DNA of 64,000 nt from Armigeres subalbatus (GCF_024139115.2 NC_085140.1:432325240-432389239); one strand, 5' to 3'; shown: positions 45,140-57,610, counted from the first letter of the stretch. Translations and numbers: made by a program. The notes: generated by a model from the sequence alone, not told the origin.

Positions 45140-46330
45140 GGGGAGGGAGAAATGAGTTGTGCGAAGTGATGAAGTAGGAAGAAGGAAGAAAGAAAAAGGA
45201 AGATGGAAGAAGAAAGAAAGAATAAGAAAGATAGAAGAAAGAAGAAGGAAGAAGGAAGAAGAAAGAAGAAGAGAGGTGAAAAAAGGTGGAAAGAGAGAAG
45301 AAGAAAAAAGCAAGAAGGAAGAGGGAAGAAGGAAGAAGGAGAAAGGAAGAAGGAAGGAGGAAGAAAGGAGAAGGAAGAAGGAAGAAGAAAGTAGGAAGAT
45401 GAATGAAGGAAGAAGGAAGAAGGAAAAAGGAAGAAGGAAGAAGGAAGAAGAAAGAAGGAAGAAGGAAGATGGAAGAAGGAAGAAGGAAGAAGGAAGAAGG
45501 AAGAAGGAAGAAGGAAGAAGGAAGAAGGAAGAAGGAAGAAGGAAGAAGAAGGAAGAAGGAAGAAGGAAGAAGGAAGAAGGAAGAAGGAAGAAGGAAGAAG
45601 GAAGAAGGAAGAAGGAAGAAGGAAGAAGGAAGAAGGAAGAAGGAAGAAGGAAGAAGGAAGAAGGAAAAAGGAAGAAGGAGGAAGGAAGAAGGAAGAAGGA
45701 AGAAGGAAGAAGGAAGAAGGAAGAAGGAAGAAGGAAGAAGGAAGAAGGAAAAAAGGAAGAAGGAAGTAGGAAGAAGGAAGAAAGAAGGAAGAAGGAAGAA
45801 GGAAGAAGGAAAAAGGTGGAAGGACGAAGATAGAAAAAAGAAAGAAGAAGGAATAAACAATAAGGAAGAACGAAGAAGTTAAAAGGGAGAAAAAAGCGAA
45901 GAAGGAAAAATGAAGAAGAAAGAAGGAATAATTGAGAAGGAAGAAGAGAAAATGAAGAAGGAAGAAGGAAAAGGAAGAAGGAAGAAAGAAAAAGAAAGAA
46001 GAATAAAAAAAGACGGAGAGAAGGAAGAAAGAAGGAAGAAAGAAGAAAGGAGAAAGAAGAAAGAAGAAGGAAACAAGAAGAAGAAAGTAGAAAGAAGAAG
46101 CGTGGGGAAAAGAAGAAAAAAAAGAAGGAAGAAGGAAGGAGGAAGAAGAAAGAAGGAAGAGGAAGAAGGAAGAACCAAGAAAGAAGAAGAATGAAGGAAG
46201 AAAGAAAGAAGGAAAGGGAATGCAGAAAGAAGAAGAAAGAAGAGAGAAGAAATAAGTGGCATAGAAGAAGGAAATAGGAAGGAGCAAGAAGGGAGAGCGA
46301 AAAAAAAGAAAGTAGAGGGAAAAAGAAGAC
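45140..46330. repeat. Polypurine tract, (GGAAGAA)n, about 1.2 kb
   Basis: The + strand is almost all purine. The core at 45400-45800 is a nearly perfect 7-bp GGAAGAA repeat; the flanks are diverged GAAGAA and GGAAG mixtures. Open frames of up to 414 codons on the - strand (SSFFLLPSSFFLLP-like) and 224 on the + strand (RRKKEEGRRKKEE-like) are repeat by-products. Such tracts can form triplex DNA. Confidence 0.95.
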
Positions 46331-46367
46331 AGCACTTCTCGTTTTTCCATTTTTGCTTCTTTTTGCT

Positions 46368-46498
46368 AATTCGGCCTAATGACCGTTCGGCCTAATGACC
46401 ATTCGACCTAATGACCTTCGGCCAAATGGCCTTCGGCCTAATGACCTTCGGCCAAATGGCCTTCGGCCTAACGGCCTTCGGCCTAATGGCCTGACACC
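46368..46498. repeat. TTCGGCCTAATGACC minisatellite, right flank
   Basis: About nine units of TTCGGCC(T/A)AATG(A/G)CC, inverse to the block at 45040-45135. Together the two frame the polypurine tract. Confidence 0.8.
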
Positions 46499-46499
46499 C

Positions 46500-47640
46500 T
46501 CCAGGAATTGCTTTGGAATTCCCTTCAGGACTTCCTTCGGAAATTCCTCCAAGAATTCCTTCGAATATTTTTCAAGGAACTCCTTAGGAAATTCCTCCAG
46601 GAATTCTTAGAGTAATCCCACCTAATTTTTTTCAACAATTCCTCTTTCGTTTCCTCCAGCAATTCATTCGAGAATACATCCAGAAATTCGGAAATTCCTC
46701 CAGAAATTCTTTCTGGGATTCCTCCAGGACTTCCTCCATGAATTAATTAGAGATTCCCTCCATGACTTTGTACAGAAACTCTTCGAGGACTTCTTTCGGA
46801 GTTTCCTTCAGGTCCTCCTTCGTAAATTCCTCCAGGATTTCCTTCGAAAAATCCCCCAAAACTTTCTTCGGATTTTTCTCCAGGAATTCGGAAATTTATT
46901 TGGGGATTCCTCCAGAAATTCTTTAGGGAATTCCCCCAGGCATTTTTTCAGGATTTCCATCAGAAAGTCATTCATGGATTTCCCCAGGAATTCCTACGGG
47001 AATTCCTACAGGAGTTTATTTGAGAATTCCTCCAGGAATTATTTCGGCAATTCCTCAAGAATTCGGAAATACTTTCTGGAATTCTTTCGAAGTTCTTTTG
47101 GAAAATCTTCCAGGACTTCCTTTAAAAATCCTTCCAGAAATCCTGCAGAAATTCCAGGAGTTCCTCCAAGACGTCCTTCGTGATTTCCTTCAAAAATTCC
47201 TCCATAAGCAAAAAAAAAATTTTAAGCTCTTTTTTTCTTCGGAAATTCCTCCAGTACTTCCTTTGAAAATCGCGAGAGAACTCCTGGAGGAATTCCCGAA
47301 GAAACTCTTAGAGGAATTCCTGAAGGGTATCTTGTAGAAATTTCAGCAGGAAGGATTTTTTACAAGAATTTTCAATGGAAGTCCTGGAGGAATATCCTAA
47401 GGAACTTTTGGAGGAATTTTTAAAAGTATTCCGTGAGATATCCCTGAAGAAATTCATGGAGGTATTTCCGAAAAAATGGGGAATTTAAAAAAAAATCCTA
47501 GAGGAATTCCCGATTAAACTCTTGGAGAAACTCTCGAAGGAAGTCCTGGAGGAACTTTCGGATCAATTCCTGAAGGAATTTTCAAAGAAAGGACTGGAGG
47601 AATTCCCGAAGGAACTCTTGGAAGAATTTTTGAAAAAACT
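46500..47640. repeat. GAATTCCTCCAGGAATTCCT minisatellite, about 1.1 kb
   Basis: The same 24-bp family as 43816-45035. From about 47270 the unit switches orientation (GGAGGAATTCCTGAAGGAAC), so the array contains an inversion. Confidence 0.85.
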
Positions 47641-47649
47641 CCGTCAAGC

Positions 47650-50600
47650 CGTTTCTTATAAAAATATCAAAAAATAGAAAATTTCAAATAAAAACAAGGA
47701 AAAACAACAAAATTCTTAAAAGGAATTTCAACTGAATTCACTTTGGAATATGAGCTTGAAATATAATAGCACTTCCATTGGGCAGCTGCATTTGTTGTGT
47801 ACTCTCTATCGTCAGCTTTAACCATTGAACAAAATACTAGGCGAGAAAAATCATTGTACTATTAGAGCTCATTAAGCACGATCACTGCACAAATTCCTAC
47901 AGCAGGATCATCCTTCGAGAGTTTCAAATCACCATCCAGAAAATAAAAACCTATTTCTAGGTAGGCAGGCTCTAGGCTCACATTTCAATCGCACTGATGG
48001 TTGCGAAAATTGCACCCATAGCTTCCGGGCTCAATCCTTTTGATGGAAATTTCTGAATGCCGACCGGAGAAATGTATCAGCTTGATGACGTGCACATGAG
48101 TTTCGTTGCATACGTCCCTAACTACTATATGCATCAGCACAGATTGAAATCGAGCCCCACAGTAACGTGCATGTTTCAATAGTCGAGCCTTTTTCGGAAT
48201 CGGATCCAACTGCCTGGGAGCGATGACGAAGAAGAGAAGTGCGCAGAAAGCTTCTTCATCCCGTTGTTTGTTGGAATGGAACGTAGCAAATAGTCGAAGC
48301 AAGCAGACTGTGAAATGGTGAGGTAATGGTGCGTTTATGTGACTCTACTGGGTAGGTACCAAGAATCGATTGCAATTGTTTCGTGCAGAAGCCAAATGCA
48401 GGTGTTGGATGGTGATTCCACAATTCTGGGTGGTCTGTAGTTGAATGGATGACAAACTGTGGTGGGGAAATTATGAACGATCGAAATGATTTCATTTACC
48501 TATACTAATTACGGTATTGGCATGATGGATGTAGCACATCAGTCATCGAAAAGGCGTCTGGCTTGTGCATGTGATTCAATAAAGGATTCATTGTTATTCC
48601 AATCACGATATCGACATTTGTATTAAGGCGTATTTTCGTCTTCGTATGACTTGTTGGAGACGCTGGACATCCTACAACAATTTATCGATTAAGTTCCAGA
48701 AACACGATCGCGTGATTCATTCAGTTCACGAAGCCCATAAACTATAAAAGCATAACTTTATAAAGCAAATTTAGTTTTCTTAAATAATCCTAGATTAATG
48801 AAAACAAGTTTGCATGGCAAATGTTCATTATAAAAAATTCCTAAAACTTAGCGAAGCGTATGGTCACTGGAATGTGGAACAATTTTTCTTGTGTAGCGGG
48901 AAATAAGCGCAAAGAAAAATTAAATTCCTTCTTCCATCCTGAAGCCCGAAGCAATTATTTGTGTTAGCGTATTCCACCAGAACTGGTTCACATTCTCAAG
49001 TGCGAATACGAATACAACTGTGTCCGCACCCAACCCAACGGATCACGGGTCATTGCGAGGACAGCTTCTGAAAGGAAAAGCGTGTAATTTACAACCATAA
49101 TTAAAATACTTAATTAATCCTAAATAGCAGCCATAAATCAATTGAACTTAATGGCTTTGGTCTGAGCTGTGAAGAACGAAGAAGCTGCTTCGTTCTTCGG
49201 ATTCGTAATGCGTTTACACCCATTATTGGTCTTTAAAATGAAAACTGACCCATCTCTATGGTTTTCCCCTTATTCGAGGAGGGCCATATCTTTCTCCTTC
49301 CAATGCATATTGGTTGATTATCCTTTTCCCTAACGGAGATGTTTGGTTACAAGTTCAAACAAGTGGCAAATTGAGCAGGATGGTGATCGAAGGCGACATG
49401 CTGCCAGGGCGATAAATGCCGCTTCCGATGAAGGATCTGCTGAAAAAGGATGTGGCATGGGCAAACACAAAACAGATGTTCGCTGAGCTGTCTGGGAACA
49501 GATACGAAACGACCGACGTCATGGCCACTGTGTCAGAGTGCTGCATAGGCGAGTTTATTGTTTGGATCAGTTCTAAATCTGTCAAAGTTTCCCAAAATGG
49601 ATAATTTGAAAGTCGTGAGCATAAATATTAGGTACGGGTTTCCCTCTTCTGTTGACAGAATATTGTTCGAAAAATATTCCTCGCATACATCTACGGCACT
49701 TGTGAATTGTGAATGTTCGAAAATTTGAAAAACTTCAGCACTCACCTAATCCGTCGACACGGCATCTCAGAGGCATCTTGTGCATCGAAGAGATGATTGA
49801 AACTTTTTCTGTTTATTTTGGTGATTTACTTCGTAAAGTTTCGTTCCCCCAAACAACCCATTGAGAAGATATGCAGATGACGGAAAAAGTTTATGCTTGA
49901 TCCATTTGTGAAGGGTTCTTTCAATTACGAGACGAATAAATTAGAAAGTACAATACTGTGTTATTGATGGTACTTAATGGATTGGTTACGCCGATTTTGA
50001 ATTTCGGTTGAGTGATTTTTGGGTGGATCTTTCGAATTAACGATTTTATCTGAAAACAAAAATAAATGAAATGAATGAAAAAGTTATGAGATAAGGGAAA
50101 GACAATTTCACATTCAGTTAATAATTAATAATTAATTACAATTATTGTACCTATCCCAATCTTGAAAATAAGGATTCAAAAACATATGTTTACGTTATTT
50201 AAAAACAATGGAAATTACCTGTTTCGGTTCCGGTAGCCGGACACTTATGAAACTCACTTACAAGTCCTTATTATTAGAAATTGAATTAAATCACATCACT
50301 GCTTGTTCCATACAACAACAATCACACTACTGACTAACTACGATAAACGACCCAGTGTAAAAGAATGTTTTTCCGAGTGCTATCCGGTATCTAATTTCTT
50401 ATCTCCAAATAACGACTGTGCAGATCGTATGTCTAAGAGCAATCTATCATCGACAAAATTGTTTGTGACAATAATGGTATCGTCTTGGAGCAGAAGTGGA
50501 ATTGAAATAATGACTCGAAACGCTGTGTTTTTCAGCTTCTACTCAAGATGGCATCGTGGCGTGATGGTGGGGGCAAGGTAAAATAACTCAATGATGAAAT

Positions 50601-51690
50601 GAAAACCCGGAAAACAGAAATTTCCAAATGTTGTCTCCAGTCTGGGATGCACTACGTTTGCTCGTATATAAATTTAATGAAAAATGTTTCGATTGATTCT
50701 GGCAGATACGATGTGGGTGAGCAGAAATTAAGATACTATCGTCCCATGAACATTTTTATATCTGATTCAATGAAGATATCAAATGACATCCGATGACGTC
50801 AAACGCATTCGAATATACTCCCGTCTGTCGTCGTTTTCTGGTTGATGTCGTTATTATGATGCAATTTTCATTTTTCCGTTGCCCGCTCTTAATGAACCTC
50901 CACCGCCAACGACGACAGACAGAAGAGAGAATATCGAATAAAAACAGTAATGGAAGCGGGAAACTTCGCTTCTGGCGTGGATTGAAAAATCAATGAGAGC
51001 TTTATTTTCCATCCAATTACTGTGAAATGCTATTAAGTTGGATGGTAGCAAGGAGTTGGGAAGACGAAGGAAAATGGCATATTAAGCACATTTAGAGGCA
51101 TTTTTGTGGGACACTTATGAGACAGCAGATTGCTCATCTTCACTGATGATAAAATTGATGATATTTTCATGATGCTGCCCTATACGTGCTGCTCCAGTAA
51201 TGTACGTTTAGGTTCTATTGCTTTATAATATATGTTGGTTTGATCTTGTCTTTCCGAATTTAGAATCCATTAAATCCACAGCAGAAATGAATAGTTTCTC
51301 CGAAATTTTGTTGCTATAAACTAGGTACATATGAAATGTAATATCGAACGAAGTATACCACACTGCGAGTACCACAGAGCCCAGATTTCTTTTAACAAAT
51401 GAATTTCCTTTGAAAATTTTAACAAATCTACCTTGCAGTCACAAAAAGACTCACTCATCTATGTGTTGATCTAGGCCCGTTTTTGTGTGAATGCCGCTAT
51501 GATCCAGGATACAGATTTACGCGGAAAGATGCATTTTACCCCAAAACTATACTTTTTAGAAGGAAAAATCGTTCGCAGTAGTAAAACCATCATTATGGTG
51601 CTATCGAAAAAAGAGAGGCCCTTTATATAATTTTTTTTTTATTTCACGGAATAAAGACATGTAACGTTCTATAAAGTTGTAGCGTAGTTT
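47650..51690. other. Unique DNA, no gene recognised
   Basis: The longest non-repeat stretch. Frames at 47985-48302 (- strand, 105 codons) and 50303-50581 (+ strand, 92 codons) lack known motifs. The frame at 49416-49604 has MKDLLKKDVAWAN, faintly like part of a gypsy-type reverse transcriptase, but the rest does not fit. Confidence 0.4.
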
Positions 51691-51809
51691 ATTCCAATAA
51701 ATTTTGCTAAAAAAAACTTTTTCTGTAGCTCTTAAGTAGCTTTAGCTGATTTAGAGCAAGTTTACCTACTTAGTGCAGGGTGTCCCTGAAAAAAAGTATT
51801 TTTGATCTA

Positions 51810-51998
51810 GGGGGAAAGACGGCTTTGGCAGGTTTTGTTCTATTATTGGCAGGGGGTTTTTGTCGTCCAAATTTTATGAAATTTGGCCACAATATTCTTT
51901 GATATGCAAAGAATGTTTAGGTCAAATTTGAGCCTAGTCAGTCATAAAAAAAACCCTGCCAATAATAGAACAAAACCTGCCAAAGCCGTCATTCCCCC
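51810..51998. mobile_element. TA-flanked MITE with GGCTTTGGCAGG ends (189 bp)
   Basis: Long inverted ends of about 50 bp beginning GGGGGAAAGACGGCTTTGGC, flanked by TA at 51808-51809 and 51999-52000. It is the best preserved of three copies in the window and is inserted in the left arm of the foldback element. Confidence 0.9.
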
Positions 51999-52338
51999 TA
52001 CTTGTTTTGATTTCGATTTTTCGGAAAAGTCGTCTTTGGGTGACTGAAGCTGAAAAAAGCAACTTTTGATGTACAAATATGCTCAATATCGTTTGCCTAT
52101 CACAAGTTATAATCGTTTTTCTGTCAAGATCCAGAACAACTTTGTAGAACACATTTTGTTTCTTGAAAGTTTAGTTTTGACCGAAAATGCATCTTTTCTC
52201 GTTATGATAAAACTTATAAAAAATGTTATAGCTGTATATTTTTTATTTTTCGCTTTTTGACAAATGTCATCTTATGAAGACTTTTGGGGCTTTTTACGTT
52301 GTCGAGTTATATTAATTTACTTGAAAAAATATGACATG

Positions 52339-52486
52339 GAGGAAATGACGGCTTTGGCAGGTTTTGTTCTATTGTTGTTCTGTTCTTTGATATACAAAGA
52401 ATGTTTAGGCCAAATTTGAGTATAATTAGTTATAGAAAACCCCCTGACAATAATAGAACAAAACCTGCCAAAGCCGTCATTTTCCC
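52339..52486. mobile_element. Second copy of the GGCTTTGGCAGG MITE, decayed
   Basis: Ends GGAGGAAATGACGGCTTTGG and CCAAAGCCGTCATTTTCCC match the copy at 51810-51998, with a mutated left boundary and an internal deletion of about 40 bp. TA follows at 52487-52488. Confidence 0.8.
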
Positions 52487-52860
52487 TAGTGAATTTGAAA
52501 AAAAAACTTGAGATAAAAAAAATTACATATCTCTAATTTTTCTATATAACGAAGAATATGAGTTGCTTTTTCAAATGCCGTGTAAACTTTTTTTTTTGTC
52601 TGCCCCAATCGGAGGTAATAAAAACTAAAAAAACGTAATTTTGACAGAAAAACGATTATAAGATATTGAGTATATTTACCCATCAAAAGTTGCATATTCT
52701 TAAGATCTAAAAGTCACTCAAAGACGACTTTTCCGAAAAATCGATAACAAAAAAAGTAGACCAAAAATACTTTTTTTAGAAGGACGCCCTAATCCAAGCA
52801 GGCAAAATTGCTTTAAATCAGCCAACTCAGCCAACAGCCAGCTACAGAAAAAGTTGTTTT

Positions 52861-53000
52861 GACGTAGGACGTAGGACGTCTTTCTTTACTATACCGGGTG
52901 TCATTTCAAAATATTCAAATCGACCGCGTTACGCTGTGTTGAAAGATTTTAAACGTTAATAGCGTTCGTCTCAGTGGACGAATTTCTGCGGTAAGCTCCT
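52861..53000 (+). repeat. Dispersed repeat starting GACGTAGGAC
   Basis: Same order of blocks as 37496-37650 (GTCTTTCTTTACTATACCGG, GACCGCGTTACGCTG, GATTTTAAACGTTAATAGCG). Here GACGTAGGAC is tandemly duplicated at its start. Confidence 0.6.
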
Positions 53001-53139
53001 CAATCGACAGATTTCAAGTATGCCTTTCATGTCCATGCTTGATAAGAACCGAAAAACTTGTTTCAATAGGCATGAAACTGTTTTCAATGAAAAACTATGA
53101 GATCAAGGGAACATATAAATATGGGGGGTACCGCATAAT

Positions 53140-53600
53140 TCTTGCATCATTCCATTACCACGTTCTGATTGGTGCAGACACCAGCGAATGAGCAGCCGCT
53201 GGGTCTGCCGAGAAGCCATAAAATAGCGCAACGCGATTTTTTCCTTTCATTCTGACCGGGACAAGCGAAGCAACCGGGACAAGCATCATCGATTGAACAG
53301 CACTCACCACACCTTTTAGCAGGGAATGAAGTCTGCACCGACCGCTTTTTCGGCTCGACACCATCGAAGCCACCATCATCAGCCGAAACCTAGCCAGTAC
53401 AGCAGCAGTCCACCCTACAGACCCGACAAAGCAGCAATGCTGAGCAGATACCGGCAGCAGCAGCAGAGTCGAGCCGAGACCGGCCGGCATCGGTGATGAG
53501 CCGAGACAGGCTGAAGAAAAGCCACATGATGCAGCATGTATGTCCAAAAAACAAACGGTTCTTCAGAGAGCCAATAATAGAGATGAATATCAAAGTTTTC
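53140..53600. other. GC-rich island of unknown nature
   Basis: This stretch stands out by composition: CAG/CGA-rich, with GATTGG at 53168 and CATAAAATAG at 53216 resembling CCAAT and TATA boxes at a plausible spacing. Frames of 60-130 codons exist on both strands but none has a recognisable domain. It could be an untranslated exon, a promoter, or an old insertion. Confidence 0.3.
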
Positions 53601-53624
53601 AATAACCTTCGGGATAGAAATAGT

Positions 53625-55105
53625 AGGGTTGTTACGGAGATCCTGAAATATTTTCCGCGCCAAATCCGCGACGACTAAAATCAAATCCACGCCATTTCCG
53701 CGCGACATGAAAATCCATTCCGTGCCAAATCCGCGCGTCCCAAAACTAAATTCTAAGCAAATACACGTTAAATATCAATGTTGTTTACCACAATTTAGTG
53801 AACGTCCTTTTTCGAGTTCGTTTTTATAATATTACTGATTTTAAGTATATGTTTTAACTTCAACGTTACACATGTTTGTAAAAAATTGAAAATAGGATTA
53901 AGGAAATAGCAGTTTTTTTTGTCTTTATTAAGGAGACTTTCAGCCCTAGGCTGGCTCGTCTAAAATAGCAGTTGATATAACAACTCATCTAGATGGTCCT
54001 TCTTGGAATTTCTGAAGAAGTCGCTCCAAAATTGTCTGCGGTGGTTGTTCCGAGAACATCTGTGGAAATTTCTCCATTCTTGCAAAAGGTTCCCCGGAAA
54101 TTTATGCGGAATTTCATTTTTTCATAAATTTTTGTGAATTCCTCAAAAACAACATGCTGGAAATTTTCGGAAACTGTATGTGGACACCCCTAATTAATTC
54201 CTACGGAAATCGCTTGGGAAATTCTAACAGAAATTGATTGGTGCTGAAAAACTTCCGGAAAATCTTTTGTTAAATTTTCAGGATTTTTCACAGACATTCT
54301 TCTGATCATAGCTAAATAAACTTCGAGGTAATCGCAATGTGAATTCTTGCGGGAATTTCTCGGGAATCTCTGCAAAAACTCTTCCGGGAAAACATCAAAA
54401 AATTTCTCCTTGAATTCTTTTGGAAATCGTTTTGGAAATATCTGCAGACATTCTGTGGTGAATTATTTTGGATAATCTTTCGGAAATTCTTTTGTAAATT
54501 CAAGGCGGCATTCCTGCGGATTTTTTTTTACAGTAATCTCTTTGGTCAGCGCTCCAAGAATTTCCGTGGAAATTCCTCCAAAATATTTCAAAAAAGTTTC
54601 GCAAAAAGTGCTCCTGAAATAATTGCGGTTTTTTCAGAAACACCTTTTAAAAATCACATTTCAATGTTTGAACAAATTTCTGCGGAAGCACTTAAAAGAC
54701 GGGTGTTCATGTCCTTCAACAGACATGTTTTGAATGCGCCATGCTTCAGAATGGTTTAAAAAGTGGCGCCCTCTCCTCATAACATTTGTTTAATCAATGC
54801 TCAAGAGTGTAACCATGGAATTCAAACAGGGTTTGTTAATATCCGAAAATTGATGTTAGTAAATAACTACAAGCGTTAATTTTGTTCTCGAAAACATTTG
54901 CTAACGAGAATAAAGCCCATCTAGATGGACATAAAACTAATTTTCAAATAAACGTTCTTAGATATTGAATTTCATTTGTTTAAATACTCCTAAAACTAAA
55001 TCCACGCAAAGTCCTGTCCTAAAATCGTTATGTAAATCCGCGCCGAATCCGCGAAAACCGCAAAATCCGCGAAAATCGCGAGATCCGCTTAGTCGTAACA
55101 ACCCT
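53625..55105. mobile_element. Non-autonomous element (1.48 kb), AGGGTTGTTACG ends
   Basis: Ends AGGGTTGTTACG and CGTAACAACCCT. Subterminal TCCGCG/CGCGGA words are dense at both ends (53655-53740 and 55010-55090). The left flank GAAATAGT (53617-53624) matches 7 of 8 bases of the right flank GAAATTGT, provided the adjoining MITE (55111-55363) is ignored. An 8-bp duplication suggests hAT-type mobilisation. The interior is AT-rich with GGAAATTC-type repeats and no transposase. Confidence 0.7.
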
Positions 55106-55110
55106 GAAAT

Positions 55111-55363
55111 CACAGACAAACAGACATAACACTCGTCAAATTTCCACCGTTCACTGATTTACTGGCCAATTCAAATAATCATTAGTTGGCCAATCGATCA
55201 CTCGTGGCGCGCGCATCGTTTTTGCTTCAGTTTGACGTTTGCTCACTACCGCCATCTGGCTCGCGATTTGCCCAACTAACTGAAATCAACAGATGTCGTT
55301 AGTGTTCGAACGACGATGTATTTGATGAGTAAATGTTCAATGTGTTATGTCTGTTTGTCTGTG
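55111..55363. mobile_element. MITE (253 bp) with 7-bp duplication
   Basis: Perfect 22-bp ends beginning CACAGACAAACAGACATAAC, flanked by CTGAAAT at 55104-55110 and 55364-55370. It sits exactly at the right boundary of the 1.48-kb element, and its duplication includes the last two bases of that element. It therefore came later. Confidence 0.88.
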
Positions 55364-55374
55364 CTGAAATTGTA

Positions 55375-57320
55375 CTTGGGTGCCAAATCCAATATTCTAG
55401 AGATACAATTTTATGCGTGATTTTCATAAACAGCGTCAAAACTAACAGTGGATAATTTTTCTGACTTAACCGCGACTTCACTTCACCATGCTTTTAAAGA
55501 TTCATAAGATGTCCAAATATTTCACATAATCTTATTTGGATGAAAAAAACCACCGATAACAGCTCAAACATTAATAAACTATCAATCGATTTTTCATCAA
55601 ATGTTGGATTTTTTGGCATTGGCATTTTTTGATTGACATGTTACCAATTCTAAATCGTATCACCCGAAATCCCATGTCCGGGTGTTTCCTTCCTTCTACT
55701 ACTAACAATGTTGTCTCAGAAAAGAACACGTACTTCCCACCTGAACTGCAATTCTAAGCTCACTTGCCCGGCTTATTGGCCTGTATCTAGCGAAAAGTCC
55801 CGTTAGGAAATAGACGCCAGCAGCGAGCAACAAGCGTAAAAAAGAAGAAGCCCTTCTCGAACGCGTTGATGATGATGACGCTTTGGCTGACAAAGAAGCG
55901 GGATACAAGACACTAGCTGATTGGTCCACCAATTGGGAAGCAGAGAAGATTCAAATTCAAAATTAAGTAGGTATAAAAGAAAAGTGCATTCGCTCGCAGA
56001 GCATTCAGTCTTTTTTATACCATCACTAGAAATTCGCGGTTATTTGAAAAGATCGTTTTCTTACTTTTTGCACTTAGCCGAAGCAAACAGCCTTTTTCAA
56101 GGCTCTAAGAGTTAAAAATAATGTTCTCCTTCAGTCGCTATCGCACGGATTAGGAGGCCTTTCAGTGGAAGGGCTGAGATACAGTCTACATCCTCTGCTG
56201 AGCCAACTTGTGGCTTATTTCAGTGGCAGTCCTTCAGTAGGAAGGTATCCACTGTCGAGGCAAATATTCCGTGACCGGACAGATACTTCCTGAATTTTTT
56301 TGATGATTCTTGTTCGAGGTAGATTTGATTTCTGTGTAGGTTTGATGAGAAGATTTTGCAAAGGAATGGTATGCAACGCCGATTATTTATCCAAAATAGT
56401 TGATGTGATAAATTTGGACATATTATGTACCTATCTTAAAGGCATGGTCAAGTCAAGTCCTACGTCCACTTAGCGGTTATGTCACAGACATTACCCACTG
56501 TTCGTTTTTTAAAACAACTTTTTTTTTCTTAAAAATATAGTTTTGGCGTAAAATGAATCTTTCCGCGTAAATCTGTATCCCGGGCCATAGTTGAAAGGAA
56601 CATAAAATTGTGTAAATCATTTAAGGTGACTCGGGGAGGCACTACACATTGTGTATTTTTCCTTCTTTTGTCTCTTTCTAGCACTGTCCCCTCGTAATTT
56701 TGGAGCGGTGTATTTCGGTTCTGAGTTATTTGATGTAAATGTATCAGCATGTAGATTGCGATTAAGCACGCGCCGGTGATACTTTTTCAAAATCATATAT
56801 GTTATAGAAAAAAGGTCAAGCATTCATTGCTGAAAAAGATGACGATTTCATGATTGTTTGTGCTTTCCGTATCACGTTAAAGCGTGTACGCATCTTCTTA
56901 AAGTCTGAGGGAAGCTCTCTCGCGATAAGGCGCTATTTTTGAACTAAAATGTCTATAACTCGGAATGGGGAGGGAATTTCACTTATCCTAGCTGACAATC
57001 TCCTATTTATGTTCCTTGAAAATTTGATGGACTTCCTATTTACCAAATTTGAAGCTGAACTATTGTACAACTGAAATTTTTGCTTCCTATTATCTTTCTT
57101 TAATGTTTTGAGGCATAAAGAAATAGAAAAATTATGAAATTTTCCAAGGATCATTTTGTATAAAAAGTATCCAGTGTCGGACAAAACTATAAGATCAGAG
57201 GCGATTTTTTTTAAACAAAATGACCAACTTTGGAGGGCTGTATCTCGGCTTGTAATTGACCAGTCGAGCTGAAATGCCCTTCCTCTGCCCTGCCCTTCCC
57301 AAACCGAGGAACCCTGCCCT
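55375..57320. other. Mostly unique AT-rich DNA, no gene recognised
   Basis: No gene seen. 56452-56590 holds inverse fragments of two dispersed repeats: AAGTCCTACGTC...GCGGTTATG (see 37496) and ACGCGGAAAGAT-type sequence also present at 51500-51545. The - strand frame 56933-57355 (140 codons) has no motif. Confidence 0.4.
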
Positions 57321-57360
57321 TCACATTTTTCGGACCACGGACTTCGAACTATCATTCATT

Positions 57361-57610
57361 CATTTCATTTATTTAGTTAACATCTAAACAGATAACACTG
57401 AATCAACAATTTGACGCCACAATGCACGATTCGAGGCCGCATCTCTCCATCCTCGGATACGCCCCACGCTCGCCAAGTCGTTTTGCACCTGGTCTGCCCA
57501 TCTCGCTCGCTGCGCTCCACGCCGTCTCGTACCTGCCGGATCGGAAGCGAACACCATCTTTGCAGGGTTGCTGTCCGGCATTCTTGCAACATGTCCTGCA
57601 AGAACTTACA
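57361..57610 (-). mobile_element. LINE 3' fragment (C-terminus and tail)
   Basis: On the - strand, the frame ends GTRRRGAQRARWADQVQNDL and then SNRALWRQIVDSVLSV followed by a stop, a C-terminus I recognise from mosquito APE-type LINEs. It is followed by a short untranslated region and an AAATGAATGAATGA-type tail at 57345-57375. The upstream part is missing. It is a different family from the LINE at 30005. Confidence 0.75.

Larger units (their letters stand above)
51712..52862. mobile_element. Foldback element with two arms of about 250 bp
   Basis: The left arm (51712-51809 plus 51999-52140) and the right arm (about 52600-52862) are inverted copies sharing ACTTTTTCTGTAGCT, AAAGTATTTTTG, TTTTTCGGAAAAGTCGTCTT and ATCGTTTTTCTGTCAA. 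The left arm is interrupted by the MITE at 51810-51998, and a related MITE lies in the spacer. No coding capacity. The right arm directly abuts the GACGTAGGAC repeat at 52861. Confidence 0.8.

Noticed and set aside
45090..46350. - strand frame of 414 codons and overlapping frames of 127-256 codons
   Set aside because: Products of the GGAAGAA polypurine repeat with only three or four residue types.
49416..49604. MKDLLKKDVAWAN resembling a gypsy-type reverse transcriptase segment
   Set aside because: The match is about ten residues long and the rest of the frame does not fit the family.
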